64,000 nt of DNA from Paroedura picta (taxonomy: Eukaryota > Chordata > Lepidosauria > Squamata > Gekkonidae): the NCBI RefSeq assembly GCF_049243985.1, contig NC_135370.1, forward strand, positions 44,877,255 through 44,941,254, in the 5' to 3' direction. Below, piece after piece: positions 53,196-64,000 of this stretch. The notes beneath the pieces are model-generated. The model searched no databases. It was given only the letters and a program-made list of their open reading frames with translations, and was not told the DNA's origin. The translations under genes were made by a program, and so were the position numbers. Numbering within the stretch: position 1 is the stretch's first letter; each line of letters opens with the position of its first letter.

Positions 53196-53430
53196 CTTAG
53201 AATCAAAGAATCACGGAGTTGGAAGGGGCCATACAGGCCATCTAGTCCAAGCCCCTGCTCAACGCAGGATCAGCCTTAAGCATCCTAAAGCATCCAAGAA
53301 AAGTGTGTATCCAACCTTTGCTTGGAGACTGCCAGTGAGGGGGAGCTCACCACCTCCTTAGGCAGCCTATTCCACTGCTGAACTACTCTGACTACAAAAA
53401 TCTTTTTCCTGATATACTACTCTGACTGCG
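53196..53430 (-). mobile_element. CR1 LINE 3' end, longer copy
   Basis: 'gaatcacggagttggaaggg' to 'ggcagcctattccactgctg' and 'aactactctgac', the reverse 3' UTR of a CR1 element. Confidence 0.85.
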
Positions 53431-54448
53431 AAATTTTTTTTTCATTTGGGCTTGTGAGATTTTTGCCATCATCATTCGGGGGAAGAGGTTCCTGTGTTTG
53501 TGTGTGTTGTGTTTGCTTCCTGATAAGGAGCAAATACCACAACTCTGGGTGGCAGAACTCAACAGGTCAACAGGCTTTGGGGCATCAGATGGAGCTTGGT
53601 GGAGATGCTAGGCTAAATTGGGAAGGGGGAGCTGGTGGGGCAAGAGAGTAGCCAATGCTCCCCTTCCCCACAAAGCCAGAGGTGTTGGGTGGTATGGGGG
53701 CCCCCACTGCCCATTTGCCAAGCTGGCAAGGCTAAAGGTGGTGAGACCGTGCAGTGGGCAGGGGAGTCGTCACTGCCTTCCCTGCAGATCTGGCAATACA
53801 GGTGGTGGTGGTGGGGGTGATAGATAAAATAGGGGGCAGAAAAGGGGGTTCGGGTCAAACAAGGGGGAAGGAGGGGATGATTGATCAAGAAGGGGTGGAG
53901 GAGAGGGAATGGGATGCCATCTGCCTTCAAATTTCTTGCAGTTCCTCACTTTTAATATTGGCATGAGCATTCTCATATTAAAGTGGTACAGAAGAAAACT
54001 GTCCCTCAAGAGGGTTTTAGTGTTTGTTTTTCTTTTTAAAAACACAACAGAATGATAGACACACATATAATTTTATCAAGTAATTCTACAGATATTTGTA
54101 TGGCTAAACCACCCTTTTTGTTTGCTGTGAACTAGTGTGAAAAACATTGGCCTGTTATGCATGCACAGCTTCCTGCACAGAATCCAAGCAGTCGAGCCTT
54201 TAAGCCTAAATTTGACTTCGGATTCTGTGCCTGCTGGGCTCTGGAGTATTTGTTCTGCAGCTACAAGCAAAAATATATTTTTTTCTCAACTGGCGTGGCC
54301 GTTATTTATGACTTTGAGGGCTGGAGTCCAACGTCCCCCCTCCCAAAGTAGTGGCATTGTTATATTTTTTCTTGCTTTGTCTAATAATTTATTTAAAAAT
54401 AATTTAAATTATTCTGAAATTGATCAAACTATTGAAATTGACAAAAAC
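53431..54448 (+). other. Unassigned sequence
   Basis: G/A-rich patch near 53620-53900 gives open frames on both strands without recognisable domains. No repeat family identified. Confidence 0.45.
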
Positions 54449-54556
54449 CATTCCACACATGCAGGGTAATGCACTTTCAATGTGCTTTTGCAGTTGGCTT
54501 TTCCTGTGCAGAACAGGGAAATCGACTTCTAAAGAGCACTAGCCATTGTGTGTGAG
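54449..54556. mobile_element. Inverted-repeat MITE (CACTTTCAATGTGC type)
   Basis: 'gcactttcaatgtgcttttg' and 'cttttcctgtgcagaacagg' match 14248-14381. Confidence 0.6.
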
Positions 54557-55496
54557 CTCCCTTTTCTTATTCCCAAGCCCTGGTGGATTCTCTGTGGTGT
54601 CACCACACTCAGCCACCCCCCCTCTTTCATTGCTGGTCTTTCCCTTCCTTCCCCTGCTTTGCCCCACCCCCTCTCCTATGTAAGCACATAGAAGATCCAT
54701 CATTAAAAAATAACGATGCATGGACTTGGAAAGTGGAGAATAGTTTCTCTGTCATGAAAGAAATTTTTTTCTCTTTTTGCAGGATCTTGGAGGGAAAGTG
54801 TGGGGGGTGGAGGAAGGGAAGAATCCCCCCCCCCCCAGAGTGGAACTCAGGATCTGACCAAACATTCTAGCAGGAATGCTCATTCCAGAACTGTGGCTCG
54901 CAAACCCCTCTGATTCCCCACGTGCTGAAGATGTCTGAATTCTGGATTGGTACATTTAGCAATAAGCACAAAACATAAAACAAGGAAGGAATATTGGGGA
55001 GGGCTCACTTGCATTAAACTACCTCTTCCCTTGGAAGATTCACATAAAAAAAAAACAATAGCCTAAAGCCCACCCTTTGAGCCCACTGGCATATGCTCAT
55101 ATCTCTTGTCTTCCCACTGCAAATTAAACAGCACCTTCAATCTCCCTGAACTGTATTTTCCTGGCACATTCTGAAACCACCCTCCAGGTAGGGCCAGAAG
55201 CACAGCCTCCCAGTTCCAGATCAGATAGGCAATCTGGAAGGGCACCAGGATTTATGTTATGGAAAGCCACTGAAAGATTCAGCAGAATCAGTAGAGTCAC
55301 ACACCCCTGCCTGTCTCCCGGTTGAAGTCACCCATCAAGGCTGTTTCCATCCCATAACCAGGTCTGAAAATGGATTGGGTCTAAACAATTTGCCTCATTC
55401 AGACGAAGGCTTAGGGGCAGGAAACAGCTCAAAAAAATGGTAACGAGGGGAGAGTGATGGATTTTTTTTGCTCCACAGGTCTATTGACCTGAAAAA
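54557..55496 (+). other. Unassigned sequence
   Basis: No gene or repeat recognised. Confidence 0.45.
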
Positions 55497-56010
55497 AGAG
55501 GTGGGTAGCCATGTGGATCTGAAGCAGCAGAATGAAGTTTGAGTTCAGTGGCACCTTTAAGATCAATGAAGCTTTATTCAAGATATAAGCTTTTGTGTGC
55601 AAGCATCTTATCTGAAGAATGAGCCTCTTGTGGCGCAGAGTGGTAAGGCAGCAGAAATGCAGTCTGAAAGCTCTGCCCATGAGCCTGGGAGTTCGATCCC
55701 AGCAGCCGGCTCAAGGTTGACTCAGCCTTCCATCCTTCCGAGGTCGGTAAAATGAGTACCCAGCTTGCTGGGGGGTAAACGGTAATGACTGGGGAAGCAC
55801 TGGCAAACCACCCCGTATTGAGTCTGCCATGAAAACACTAGAGGGCGTCACCCCAACGGTCAGACATGACCTGGTGCTGGCACAGGGGATACCTTTACCT
55901 TTACCTTTAATCTTATCTGAAGAAATGTACATGCACATGAAAGCTGATATCTTTAGTTATATTTGGTTGCTCCTAAAGGTGTCACTGGACTCAAACTTTC
56001 TTTGGTCTGA
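55497..56010 (+). repeat. 'TGAAGCAGCAGAA' dispersed repeat split by a Sauria SINE
   Basis: 'atctgaagcagcagaatgaa' and 'tttaagatcaatgaagcttt' before the SINE. The sequence after it (gctgatatctttagttat, 'gtgtcactggactcaaactt') looks like a further worn part. Confidence 0.5.
55620..55909 (+). repeat. Sauria SINE with perfect 15-bp target duplication
   Basis: ATCTTATCTGAAGAA is repeated exactly at 55605-55619 and 55910-55924. A-box-like 'tggcgcagagtgg', B-box 'gggagttcgatcccag', tail 'acctttacctttacc'. Confidence 0.95.
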
Positions 56011-57364
56011 AAATGTATGTGATACTGTCCTGAAAACACATTCTAGACAATAGCTCCAAGCTGCAATGTATAAGAGATACATCATATAACACAAGAATTG
56101 GGGGGTGGGGTAGAGAAGTGCTACAATGGAGCCAGAGTTGAGCTTTTACAGTGATGTAAAATGAACCAGGGAAGAGATACTGAGGTAAGGAAAATGGTAG
56201 AAAATGACATATAAAGCTCATAACAGGACTCAATGACAGTGGAGAAAATTGTAGTAAGAGTGATTTAATTTCCATTGGAGTAACCATTTTATCTACATTT
56301 TTGTAAATAACTTCATTTTAAATACCAATTTCTCCTTCATGATTACAGATCTGAACGTGACATAGAAAATTGTCCATAACCCCACCCATCATCACATTAT
56401 ATAAAAATCATCTGTTCACTTTTGAAAATATATATATGCCTTCTAAAAAATATAAAAGGAATTAAAGCACCATCTTTCCGTTCAGAGTCATGGATCCACC
56501 TCTGAGCAATTTACACTGCATAGTAACATTTTAAATTCAGAGGGGGAAGTGGACTCAACAAAATCACCAATGCCTTACCCATTCAAATGCTCCCCGCTTA
56601 AAACACAGGTATTAAAATAAAATGCATACCTTTCTACTTTGGAAGCAAAATGTATGCAGGAACACTTGTTAATTTACCCCCAGATGAATTTATTTATCCA
56701 ACAACCCAAGTCCCCAAAACACCTGCCTGGTATTTTTCCAGTGATCACAGAACATCACGAAGTCTCTTTAAATAACGAAGCTGTGAAAGCCTTGCAGAAG
56801 ATGCGGTCAGCGATTAACAGGAAAGTCCACCAACATCGTTACGTTTTGATACCCAGTTATAACAAATTGAATTTTGCTTTCTGAAATCAATGGAAATTTT
56901 TAAAAAATGAGTCAAATAGAAAAGTAATGCCTGTCTGTATTGGACCCTGAAAAAAGCAAATGTCCAAAATGAATCAACCAAGCGAATCAAGCCACCAATT
57001 GAAGTGATGAAATTAAGACAACAAAAAAAAAAGAAACAAAAGAAAATTTTTTGCACACCTCTATATAACTATCTGCCAAGCACAAACCCTTCTGACATCC
57101 TGGTAGTTCAGTGCTCCTCTTTGGATAGGGCAGGATCTGCATGTATAAGCAGATTAATTGCAATTAATGGCACTTAGGAGTGAATTAGGTCTGTGCGGAA
57201 AGAATTTCTTTCTAACACCATCAAAGAGTCAGTCAGTGCTATGACCTTTGACAACACTGGCCATGTATTAGGAGGGCTGGAAGTGGCCATGCAAACTGAT
57301 GGGCTAGCCCTATGACCAATGAGTGCACACACAGATCTGTAGGGAAGAACATTGGGGTTGCCTT
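56011..57364 (+). other. Unassigned sequence
   Basis: A/T-rich. Open frames such as 56639-56884 have no domain I recognise, and no GALNT5 exon is visible. Confidence 0.45.
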
Positions 57365-57590
57365 TTGCCCTTCTGATGACCGGAGACACGAAGCAGCCTT
57401 GTCCAGTCAGGCCATTGGTCTATCAAGGTCAGTACTGTCTGCTCTGACTGGCAGCAGCTCTCCAAGGTCTCAGAGCAAAGATGTTCACACCATCTACTAT
57501 CTGATCTTTTAAACTGGAGATACTGAGGACTGAACCTGGGACTTTATGCATTCGAAGCTGATAGATGCTGGTTCACTGTAAGCAAAGTTC
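57365..57590 (-). repeat. tRNA-derived SINE
   Basis: 'ccattggtctatcaaggtca', 'gcagcagctctccaaggtct', 'gagatactgaggactgaacc'. The same family as 23112-23322, with a worn tRNA end. Confidence 0.7.
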
Positions 57591-57721
57591 TGCATTGGCT
57601 CAAAGAATACCAACTTGTTGACTGTGCAAATAGTGAGCATTGTGAATGGTCAGGTGCTTGGGTGCATCACAGGCCTCCATAAATCGGTACCAAGAATTTA
57701 ACATGATCTTGGATGAAGTCA

Positions 57722-57912
57722 CTACCAGCGTGGTGTCTTGGTTAAGAGCAGCGATCTCTAATTTGGAGAGACAGGCTTGATTTCCTCCACATGCAGCCAG
57801 CTGGGTGACTTTGGGCCAGTCCCAGTTCTCTCACAGCTCTGGCGTCAGAGGGTGCCTGTTGTGGGGAGAGGAAGGGAAGGTGATTGTAAGCCACTTTGGG
57901 ACTCCTTCAGGT
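57722..57912 (+). repeat. CORE-SINE
   Basis: 'accagcgtggtgtcttggtt' to 'ttgggactccttcaggt'. Confidence 0.8.
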
Positions 57913-58432
57913 CAATTGTCTTGCCATGATTCTGATCAGAGATGCAAAAACACTTATAACACTTAGAGGGGGATTTTAAGGTATCAGCAAAGAGGAGAGA
58001 TTCCAGTGGAACAGCAGGATGGAGAAATATCTACAGGTGCTCATTTTTAATTTTAAAAAATCTTTTGTAAAAGGAGAGTGTAGAGAACCTTATTAAATAT
58101 TAGACACAATTTCTCCTTGGATGAGTTTTGATCAGCTTCTGACATGACATTTGGTGACATATATTATTGTACTATTCCTGCATTTTATTTTGTAAGCCAC
58201 TTTTGAGTCCTCAGTGTTGAAGAGAAGTAGGATGATATCTTCATTATTACACACAGTTGTACAGTTGCCTTCTTAACACCAAACAATCTGTCTGTGTATA
58301 TTTAAATAAGAATGAGCTGGAAGCTCCAAATTAAAGTGATATAACATCTCAGCCAAGTAAATCTAGTGGACAGATAATGGTATTGCTTGAGAAAGGGCCT
58401 GGTCTGCACAACCATTTAAAAAATATATATAT

Positions 58433-58463
<31 letters not shown>

Positions 58464-60481
58464 ACCTAGGGCTTTTAAAAGAAACCGTGCAGGAGTTACT
58501 AAACCAGGTGTGTGATCTGACTTTGCCTAAGGCATCATTCTTAATATCTACATCAGGCTTTCTCAAAAGGCTATTGCAATTTCCTCCATCTACAAAAGCA
58601 AAGAAAACCCGGTTTTTGCAAAAAGAAATGCGGAGTCCAGTTGGTGCGATCTCTCTCTGTGCTTCTCAACACTGCAACGTTTCTTACCCCAGAGAGGGGG
58701 GACACGCTTTGAAAGTGTACGCGATACCAACATGGAAGACAAAATTTGTTCAGACACACGAAAGATGAGGCTGTAAGTGGCATGATGGGCAATGCAATGT
58801 GACCGTGACATATGGCTGCTCCATGCCTGCTAAATGACAAACCAGGGGCTTGTCAAGAGGACAGAATGTAATGACATGCATGCTGTTGATGAAACATGAG
58901 TGCGCAGACAACATCTTGTAATTTTTCTGATAGTGACTGCAGGCGAGCTCCGCTAGAAGATGGGGGCAAGCAGGAGGGAACCGGGGAGACAGCTGGGAAT
59001 GAAGCCGACTGTGAAGTAGGTTCAGCAAATCAGTATTTTGGCAGGCCCATCTTGTCAAACGTTGTCAGCACTGACGTGGTGTGGCAGCCATGCTCTAAAG
59101 AAGCCCTCTAGGTCCTCAAGCAGGATTGTAACAGGCTGTGAACATTCTGAATGAGGGAAAGGTCGACTGTTATCTGGCCTGTATGGTGATGTGTATTATG
59201 CTCTGGGGAAGAGGGTGCTAAGCCCCAAGCCTCTTGCCTAGAGTGGTTCCTCTGGTTATGGGCCCAGGCAGTGATGTGGTCCTCCAGCTGGTTAGCCCAG
59301 CAATGGCTTATTTGGGAAGGCTTTGAGTTTTAAAGAGCTGCGAAGGCTAAATACCTGTTGTGTCAACTGCTCCATGGTAAAAGGGTGCCACTTCAGAATG
59401 CAGATGGGAAAAAGACGGCTGCCTCAATTTTTTTTTTTTTTACATCGTTTTTCACGTACAGAATTATTTTGTCAGGGAGATTGTATCAATCCAGCCTACT
59501 TGCAGCGGTGTTTGACTGGAATGCATCGGGAGTGATGCTATTTTCTTTCCAAATCTCATTAAAGAGGAGGGGAAGAACATTTCAGAGGAAGCCAGATTCA
59601 AAACACGTTTCCAAGCTCTGCTGTTGGAGATCACATTGCCCAACAGCAGCATGCTTTAAGACTTTTAAAAATAATTTACTTTTTATACCTCCTGCGAGAG
59701 ACATGTGTTCCCAAAGAATGACAGATTTCCTGTTCTGAAACAGTTCATTTTAAAATTTGACTCTCCAAGCTGTAGCATTAGCAAATAAAAACCAGCAGCA
59801 GGTATCCCAGATGGACAGTTGCCTGTCTGCCTCTGCATTGCCCTCTGGAATGGCTCCACTTCACACTTTATATTCATTGCAGGGTAAAGGGTACGAGGAC
59901 ACACAAGTGCACCACAGAGAGGTTGTGTATGACTGGGGAGGCAGCTGTCTATCACCAGGCACCTCCCAAGCACTAATGTTCTCATGCACAGTTCTCCGTT
60001 GCTAAGATGCTATAGAAACATGCTTGGTCCACAGTGCCCACGAAGCGACAATTGGCTTCAGGTTGCATAGGACACCCTAAGGCGGTCACCATGAAGCGTG
60101 TGCCTGTGTGCGATTCTTCACTGTCAAAAGCAGTTTAGCACAGTGGAACAGTGGTTGCTCCTGAACTCAGGTTGGTTTTGAGCATCTGAGACCCAAAAGT
60201 TTTCCAGTATGACGACCTGAATGGGTCTATCCATCTGATTCTCACGACAGAGGAGGCCGCTGCCGGCCTCCGTAGGCTTCTCCCATCCAGATGGGCCTGC
60301 CGCAGGACAGGCCTCGTTGGCCCCTGCCGTGCCAAAAGCCCTTAGAATGGGGCTTCTGGGACTCGATCCACACCAGGCCCAGAAGGGCAGTGGCCTGGCA
60401 GTGGTGTCATGTGGACACAGGGATTAGCCCCGGGTCCATACTGATGCTGGCCATCCTTTTCTGTCTTTGCAGAATCGGCTC
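57913..60481 (+). other. Unassigned sequence
   Basis: 2.5 kb with an (AT)n tract at 58421-58463 and no recognisable gene or repeat. Conserved non-coding sequence is possible but cannot be judged from one genome. Confidence 0.45.
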
Positions 60482-60650
60482 CTGTGAGGTGGGTGAGGCT
60501 GAGAAAGCCCTGATATTACTGCTCGGTCAGAACAGCTTTATCAGTGCTGTGGCGAGCCCAAGGTCGACCAGCTGGCTGCATGTGGGGGAGTGCAGAATCA
60601 AGCCTGGCATGCCAGATTAGAAGTCCACACTCCTAACCACTACACCAAGT
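60482..60650 (-). repeat. CORE-SINE 5' half
   Basis: 'tgtgaggtgggtgaggctga' to 'cctaaccactacaccaag'. Confidence 0.85.
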
Positions 60651-63600
60651 TCCGTCATCCACATATTTCTTGTTTCCTAATGTTTCGGCATGAGCTTCTT
60701 TGGAAAGAGACGGAAATGGAACAAGGAGAAGGCCTACACGCCTGCTTCAAGTTCTGCAAAGGATACATATGTTCCAGGGCCAGCATTAACATGCCCTGAA
60801 GCTGGGAAGCTGCCCAGGGTTTCCAGTGGGTCCCACTGCTGCTGACTTGCCCTCCACCTGTGCACTTCCTTTCCACTTGCACACATGGCCTTCCCTGCTG
60901 ATTTGTTTGCAAGGCTCTGCCACCCATGCTCAGAAATGCCCCAAAGCGAATTATTTTATTACTTTCATGTGGTTTTAGTATTTTATGGGGCCTGCCTTGG
61001 GAGACATGGAAAGAGTGGAAAGGTGGCACGGAAAATGTTTTAATTAATAATTAAAATAACATTGCCAGGGATGGACATGTGGATGGTGCACAGCGGTAAC
61101 AGTCCTGGTGGCTACGGGAACAGCACTCCCAGCTGCATACACTGGCCAACGCTGTCAGGGGGAAGGCCAAGGGAGGGCTTGAGAATGTGGAAAGGATGCA
61201 AACACTGGTGCCTGGGTTGAAATGGAGGCACGAGGGGCCTGGTAGTGTGTGTGTGTGTGTGGGGGGGCTGAGCACTGTTTGCATGCCCTCCCCCACAAAT
61301 CCCTGTAATTGGCCCTGAGTCATTCACTCTAATACACTGTTTTCCCCACCTACATACAGAAAAGCAGGATATTCCGGTGGTTCTAATTTCAGAGTTGTGG
61401 TGAACAGAGACAGTATTTCTGATTCTTGCAGTCCTGAAGTTCTGACTTGCACTTATCTTTGTAGTTTCTTGAAGTCAGTGTTTGTCTTGACAGATGTTTT
61501 CAGAGGTTTCTTTCCCCCCCCCCCCCCCAACTGCCCGGTCAAACTTCTGCCGTGGCTTTGAAGTAGGTACATGCCGGGCTGCCATGATCAATCCAGTTTG
61601 ACAGACCTCAGTGCCTACACTCAGATTGGGTCTGCCAGTTTTAGATCAAGTAGGTTTACTAGGGTCCCAATGAAGTTTTGAAAATGAGGGGTGGGAGATT
61701 TAAGAAACTGAAAGTTCTCAAAGTTCTCCTGTTTATTTTTTCCAGGCAGAGCTATGTGACATCCTGTTTGATTTACTGCCATAGATGTAGGAGGAAGCAA
61801 CTTTTTTTTTTGGGGGGGGGACTTTCTTGGCCTGAGGGTTTGCTTCTGCCCAGTCCCCCTTAAGGTAGCAGGCCTTGCTTGCATTAAGCCACATTCAACT
61901 AGCTCTTTCTTCAGATCTTTCCATTTGCTTCTCTAAAAGGGATGGGTTTCCACTGTGGCTAGGAACTGAGCTGACCCTGTTTACTTTCCATTAGAAATTT
62001 CACAGCTGTCATTCTTGAATTTACTGGCTCCCATGTCTGGTTTGCTCGTGTTTCTCTTCAGTCGGCATAATAATTTCCAAACTGCCACTTCTGATAAGGA
62101 TTGGAGGTGGAACAAGTGTTAACCCTTAGGGATTTCTGAGACTGATCCACTTCTAAGCACGTGGCAGGTGGGAGATGTTCTAAAATAATATGATCCATCT
62201 AAAGAGAGAGAGAGATGGAGAGAGAAACCATGAATATTTTGTAATGTACAGAGGTGGTAAATTTCATTCACTTAGTATCAGAGAAAATATTGATAGATTA
62301 CGGCCTCATTCACTAGTTGTTAGATTCAATAAGTACTGGCTGAAAAGAAATGTGGTCAGTATCCCAAATGCCTACCTTTTCTCTGTCCAGGACTTTATTA
62401 CACCTTCTGTGCTGCACAGCTTTTTAACACCTCAAAAATGCAAAGAGCAAAACTCTTGCTGTCTAGGTGGGAATTATCATGCAAAGTAAATACTCTCAGA
62501 TAGCATTTGCAATAGATGGTAATTTACTGCAGGAAAGCTTGGCTATCCCGTTGACATGCATTTCTCAGCTGATGAAGTATTAAGAACACTTAACTGTGAT
62601 AAGTGGGTTGGATAATTTGTTAATTACATCCAAGTGCCAGAATGAGAAAGTGGGTTATGACACTGTGAAAAGTTTGAGTGATACAAGGAGATGTATTTGG
62701 ATTTATTTTGTATTTCGGTGAAATATCTTTGTCTGATTTTCTCAAATGACAAAGTTCAAAATATTAACTATCAACTGGCTTTGGGACTTCTCGGATTAAT
62801 TTATCCTTTAGAAATATCTCTGTAAAGTTGTTCGCAAATTCATACCGGGCTTTAGGAATGGACACCTGAATCTAAGAGTTATGTGACTTGGGACCTGCTC
62901 ACTTGACAGACCAGTTGTCCCAATAGGTATCTGTAGGCCAACAAAGGTCTCCTGTAAGATCCGTTCAACTGAGGACCACCTCAGCTCATTCATTTTTACA
63001 GAAACACCTTCTACTCTCTTGAATAGTTTTCCCAAAATGAGAAGAACCTCTGCTTTAGTCCAATACCACAGGCTGAAGGATAAGACATGTCCAGTATAGT
63101 TATTTTCTTCCAGCTTAATATTTACTAGCCAATTGTGGAAAACCCAGCTGTTTTCTGTATTTTCATTGTAGAGTTACAACCAACCGGCTTCCTAAACTGT
63201 CAACCAATAAGATTTAGCGGTTACACCATCAAAACTGATGAAGTTCATTAAAAAGAGTTTTTGAATCAGGGGTACTCATAGCGAAGAGTATGAAGAACCC
63301 AGAGTTTCAAAGCATGTATTTATTCATTTATTCTCTCTAGGGGCCAACTTCATCTCATTTTGCATCTGTTTGGTAAAGTCGGATGATGACTGGGGTGGTG
63401 ACTGGTGCACCAAAAGGTTGAATGAGTTGATGACTGGTGCACCATGAAAGGTTGAATGAGTTGATGATGGTGTGCCACAGGCTGGGAAACTTATGAAATC
63501 TTGACTGAGGCAAGATGTGGGGAGCTGTGGCCTTGCTATGTGTTTGTGATGTAAAAGGGCAGTTGGACACTGGCCGTTGTGTAAGAAGTAATTCACCACA

Positions 63601-63823
63601 TCCTTTTCCACTCTTCTATCTTTAGCACAATCAAGTTTCCAACCTTTAAAAACACTGAAAAACAACAGCAAATTGGATGCAATGACTAAAAAAGAGGTTT
63701 CAGTTATAATCTTGCATCAAACATTGAAGATTCCTTGGAAAGCATCACGAGGAGACAGCAGATCCTGGGTGGGTTCATGCAGGGAGAGTCCGCCAGTCAG
63801 GCCCAAGGCAAGCCCCTTTAATG
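60651..63823 (+). other. Unassigned sequence
   Basis: Contains (GT)n at 61245-61262, C- and G-runs near 61513 and 61810, and a tandem duplication of about 35 bp at 63399-63475. No gene recognised. Confidence 0.45.
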
Positions 63824-63831
63824 CTTTAGAG

Positions 63832-63956
63832 CAGGGTTAGTCAACCTGTGGTCCTCCAGATGTCCATGGACTACAATTCCCATGAGCCTCTGCCAGCATG
63901 GCTCATGGGAATTGTAGTCCATGGACATCTGGAGGACCACAGGTTGACTACCCCTG
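63832..63956. mobile_element. Palindromic hAT MITE, copy 7
   Basis: Exact 8-bp duplication CTTTAGAG (63824-63831, 63957-63964). 125 bp, near-perfect arms around 'cagcatggctcatggg'. Confidence 0.9.
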
Positions 63957-64000
63957 CTTTAGAGGTCAAAACTAGCCAATTGCACTGGGTCCAAAAGCAT

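Noticed and set aside
55621-55700. tRNA gene
   Set aside because: A- and B-box words are present but no cloverleaf can be drawn; this is the head of a Sauria SINE. The same holds for the CORE-SINE heads.
63324-63671. 115-codon minus-strand open frame as a GALNT5 or transposase exon
   Set aside because: I could not match it to either. It contains a local tandem duplication and has no flanking splice logic.

Overview
This is vertebrate nuclear DNA from a squamate reptile, most likely a lizard. The evidence is two intron-containing genes of vertebrate type, plus repeats typical of squamates: Sauria SINEs with a BovB-type 3' end, an RTE-BovB LINE fragment, CR1/L2-like LINE pieces, 5S rRNA-derived SINEs, and a very abundant tRNA-headed CORE/MIR-like SINE ending in (TTC)n. 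No bacterial, plasmid, phage or CRISPR feature is present. I cannot name the species.

Two host genes are supported, both on the + strand and in the order known from other amniotes. CYTIP (cytohesin-interacting protein) occupies 383-18471. I can place eight coding exons with GT/AG borders, and they join in frame into a 360-residue PDZ plus coiled-coil protein. ERMN (ermin) occupies 39350-50785. It has two coding exons separated by a 10.7 kb intron and encodes 236 residues ending in the almost invariant actin-binding tail of ermin. The two genes are neighbours but work in different cells: CYTIP is a leukocyte scaffold controlling cytohesin/ARF signalling and adhesion, and ermin is a cytoskeletal protein of myelinating oligodendrocytes. 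In mammals GALNT5 lies next to ERMN in the opposite direction. I see no exon of it in the last 13 kb.

Nearly everything else is transposon-derived. The introns of CYTIP (554-17998) carry CORE-SINEs, three LTR-like fossils, palindromic hAT MITEs and 'GGTTGCCA' MITEs. The intergenic part (19.5-39 kb) holds a 3-bp-TSD DNA transposon family, a hAT element carrying a nested MITE, a 1.39 kb Helitron-like element, and a CR1/L2-like LINE broken by three later insertions. The ERMN intron holds further hAT elements and a second Helitron-like element in the opposite orientation. The region after ERMN (50.8-64 kb) is SINE-poor and mostly unrecognised sequence.

The most unusual structure is the Helitron-like element at 28213-29601: five strong hairpins in a row at its 5' end, about 20 degenerate tandem units in the middle, and a canonical 3' hairpin plus CTAG end. 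A second element with matching termini but a different interior, built on a ~140-bp inverted repeat, lies at 46738-47633. Other observations of note are seven copies of a near-perfect palindromic MITE with 8-bp target duplications (one in the probable ERMN 3' UTR), purine/pyrimidine microsatellites grown from SINE tails, and a SOX/octamer-like motif pair upstream of ERMN. I found no sign of a wholly new gene system.
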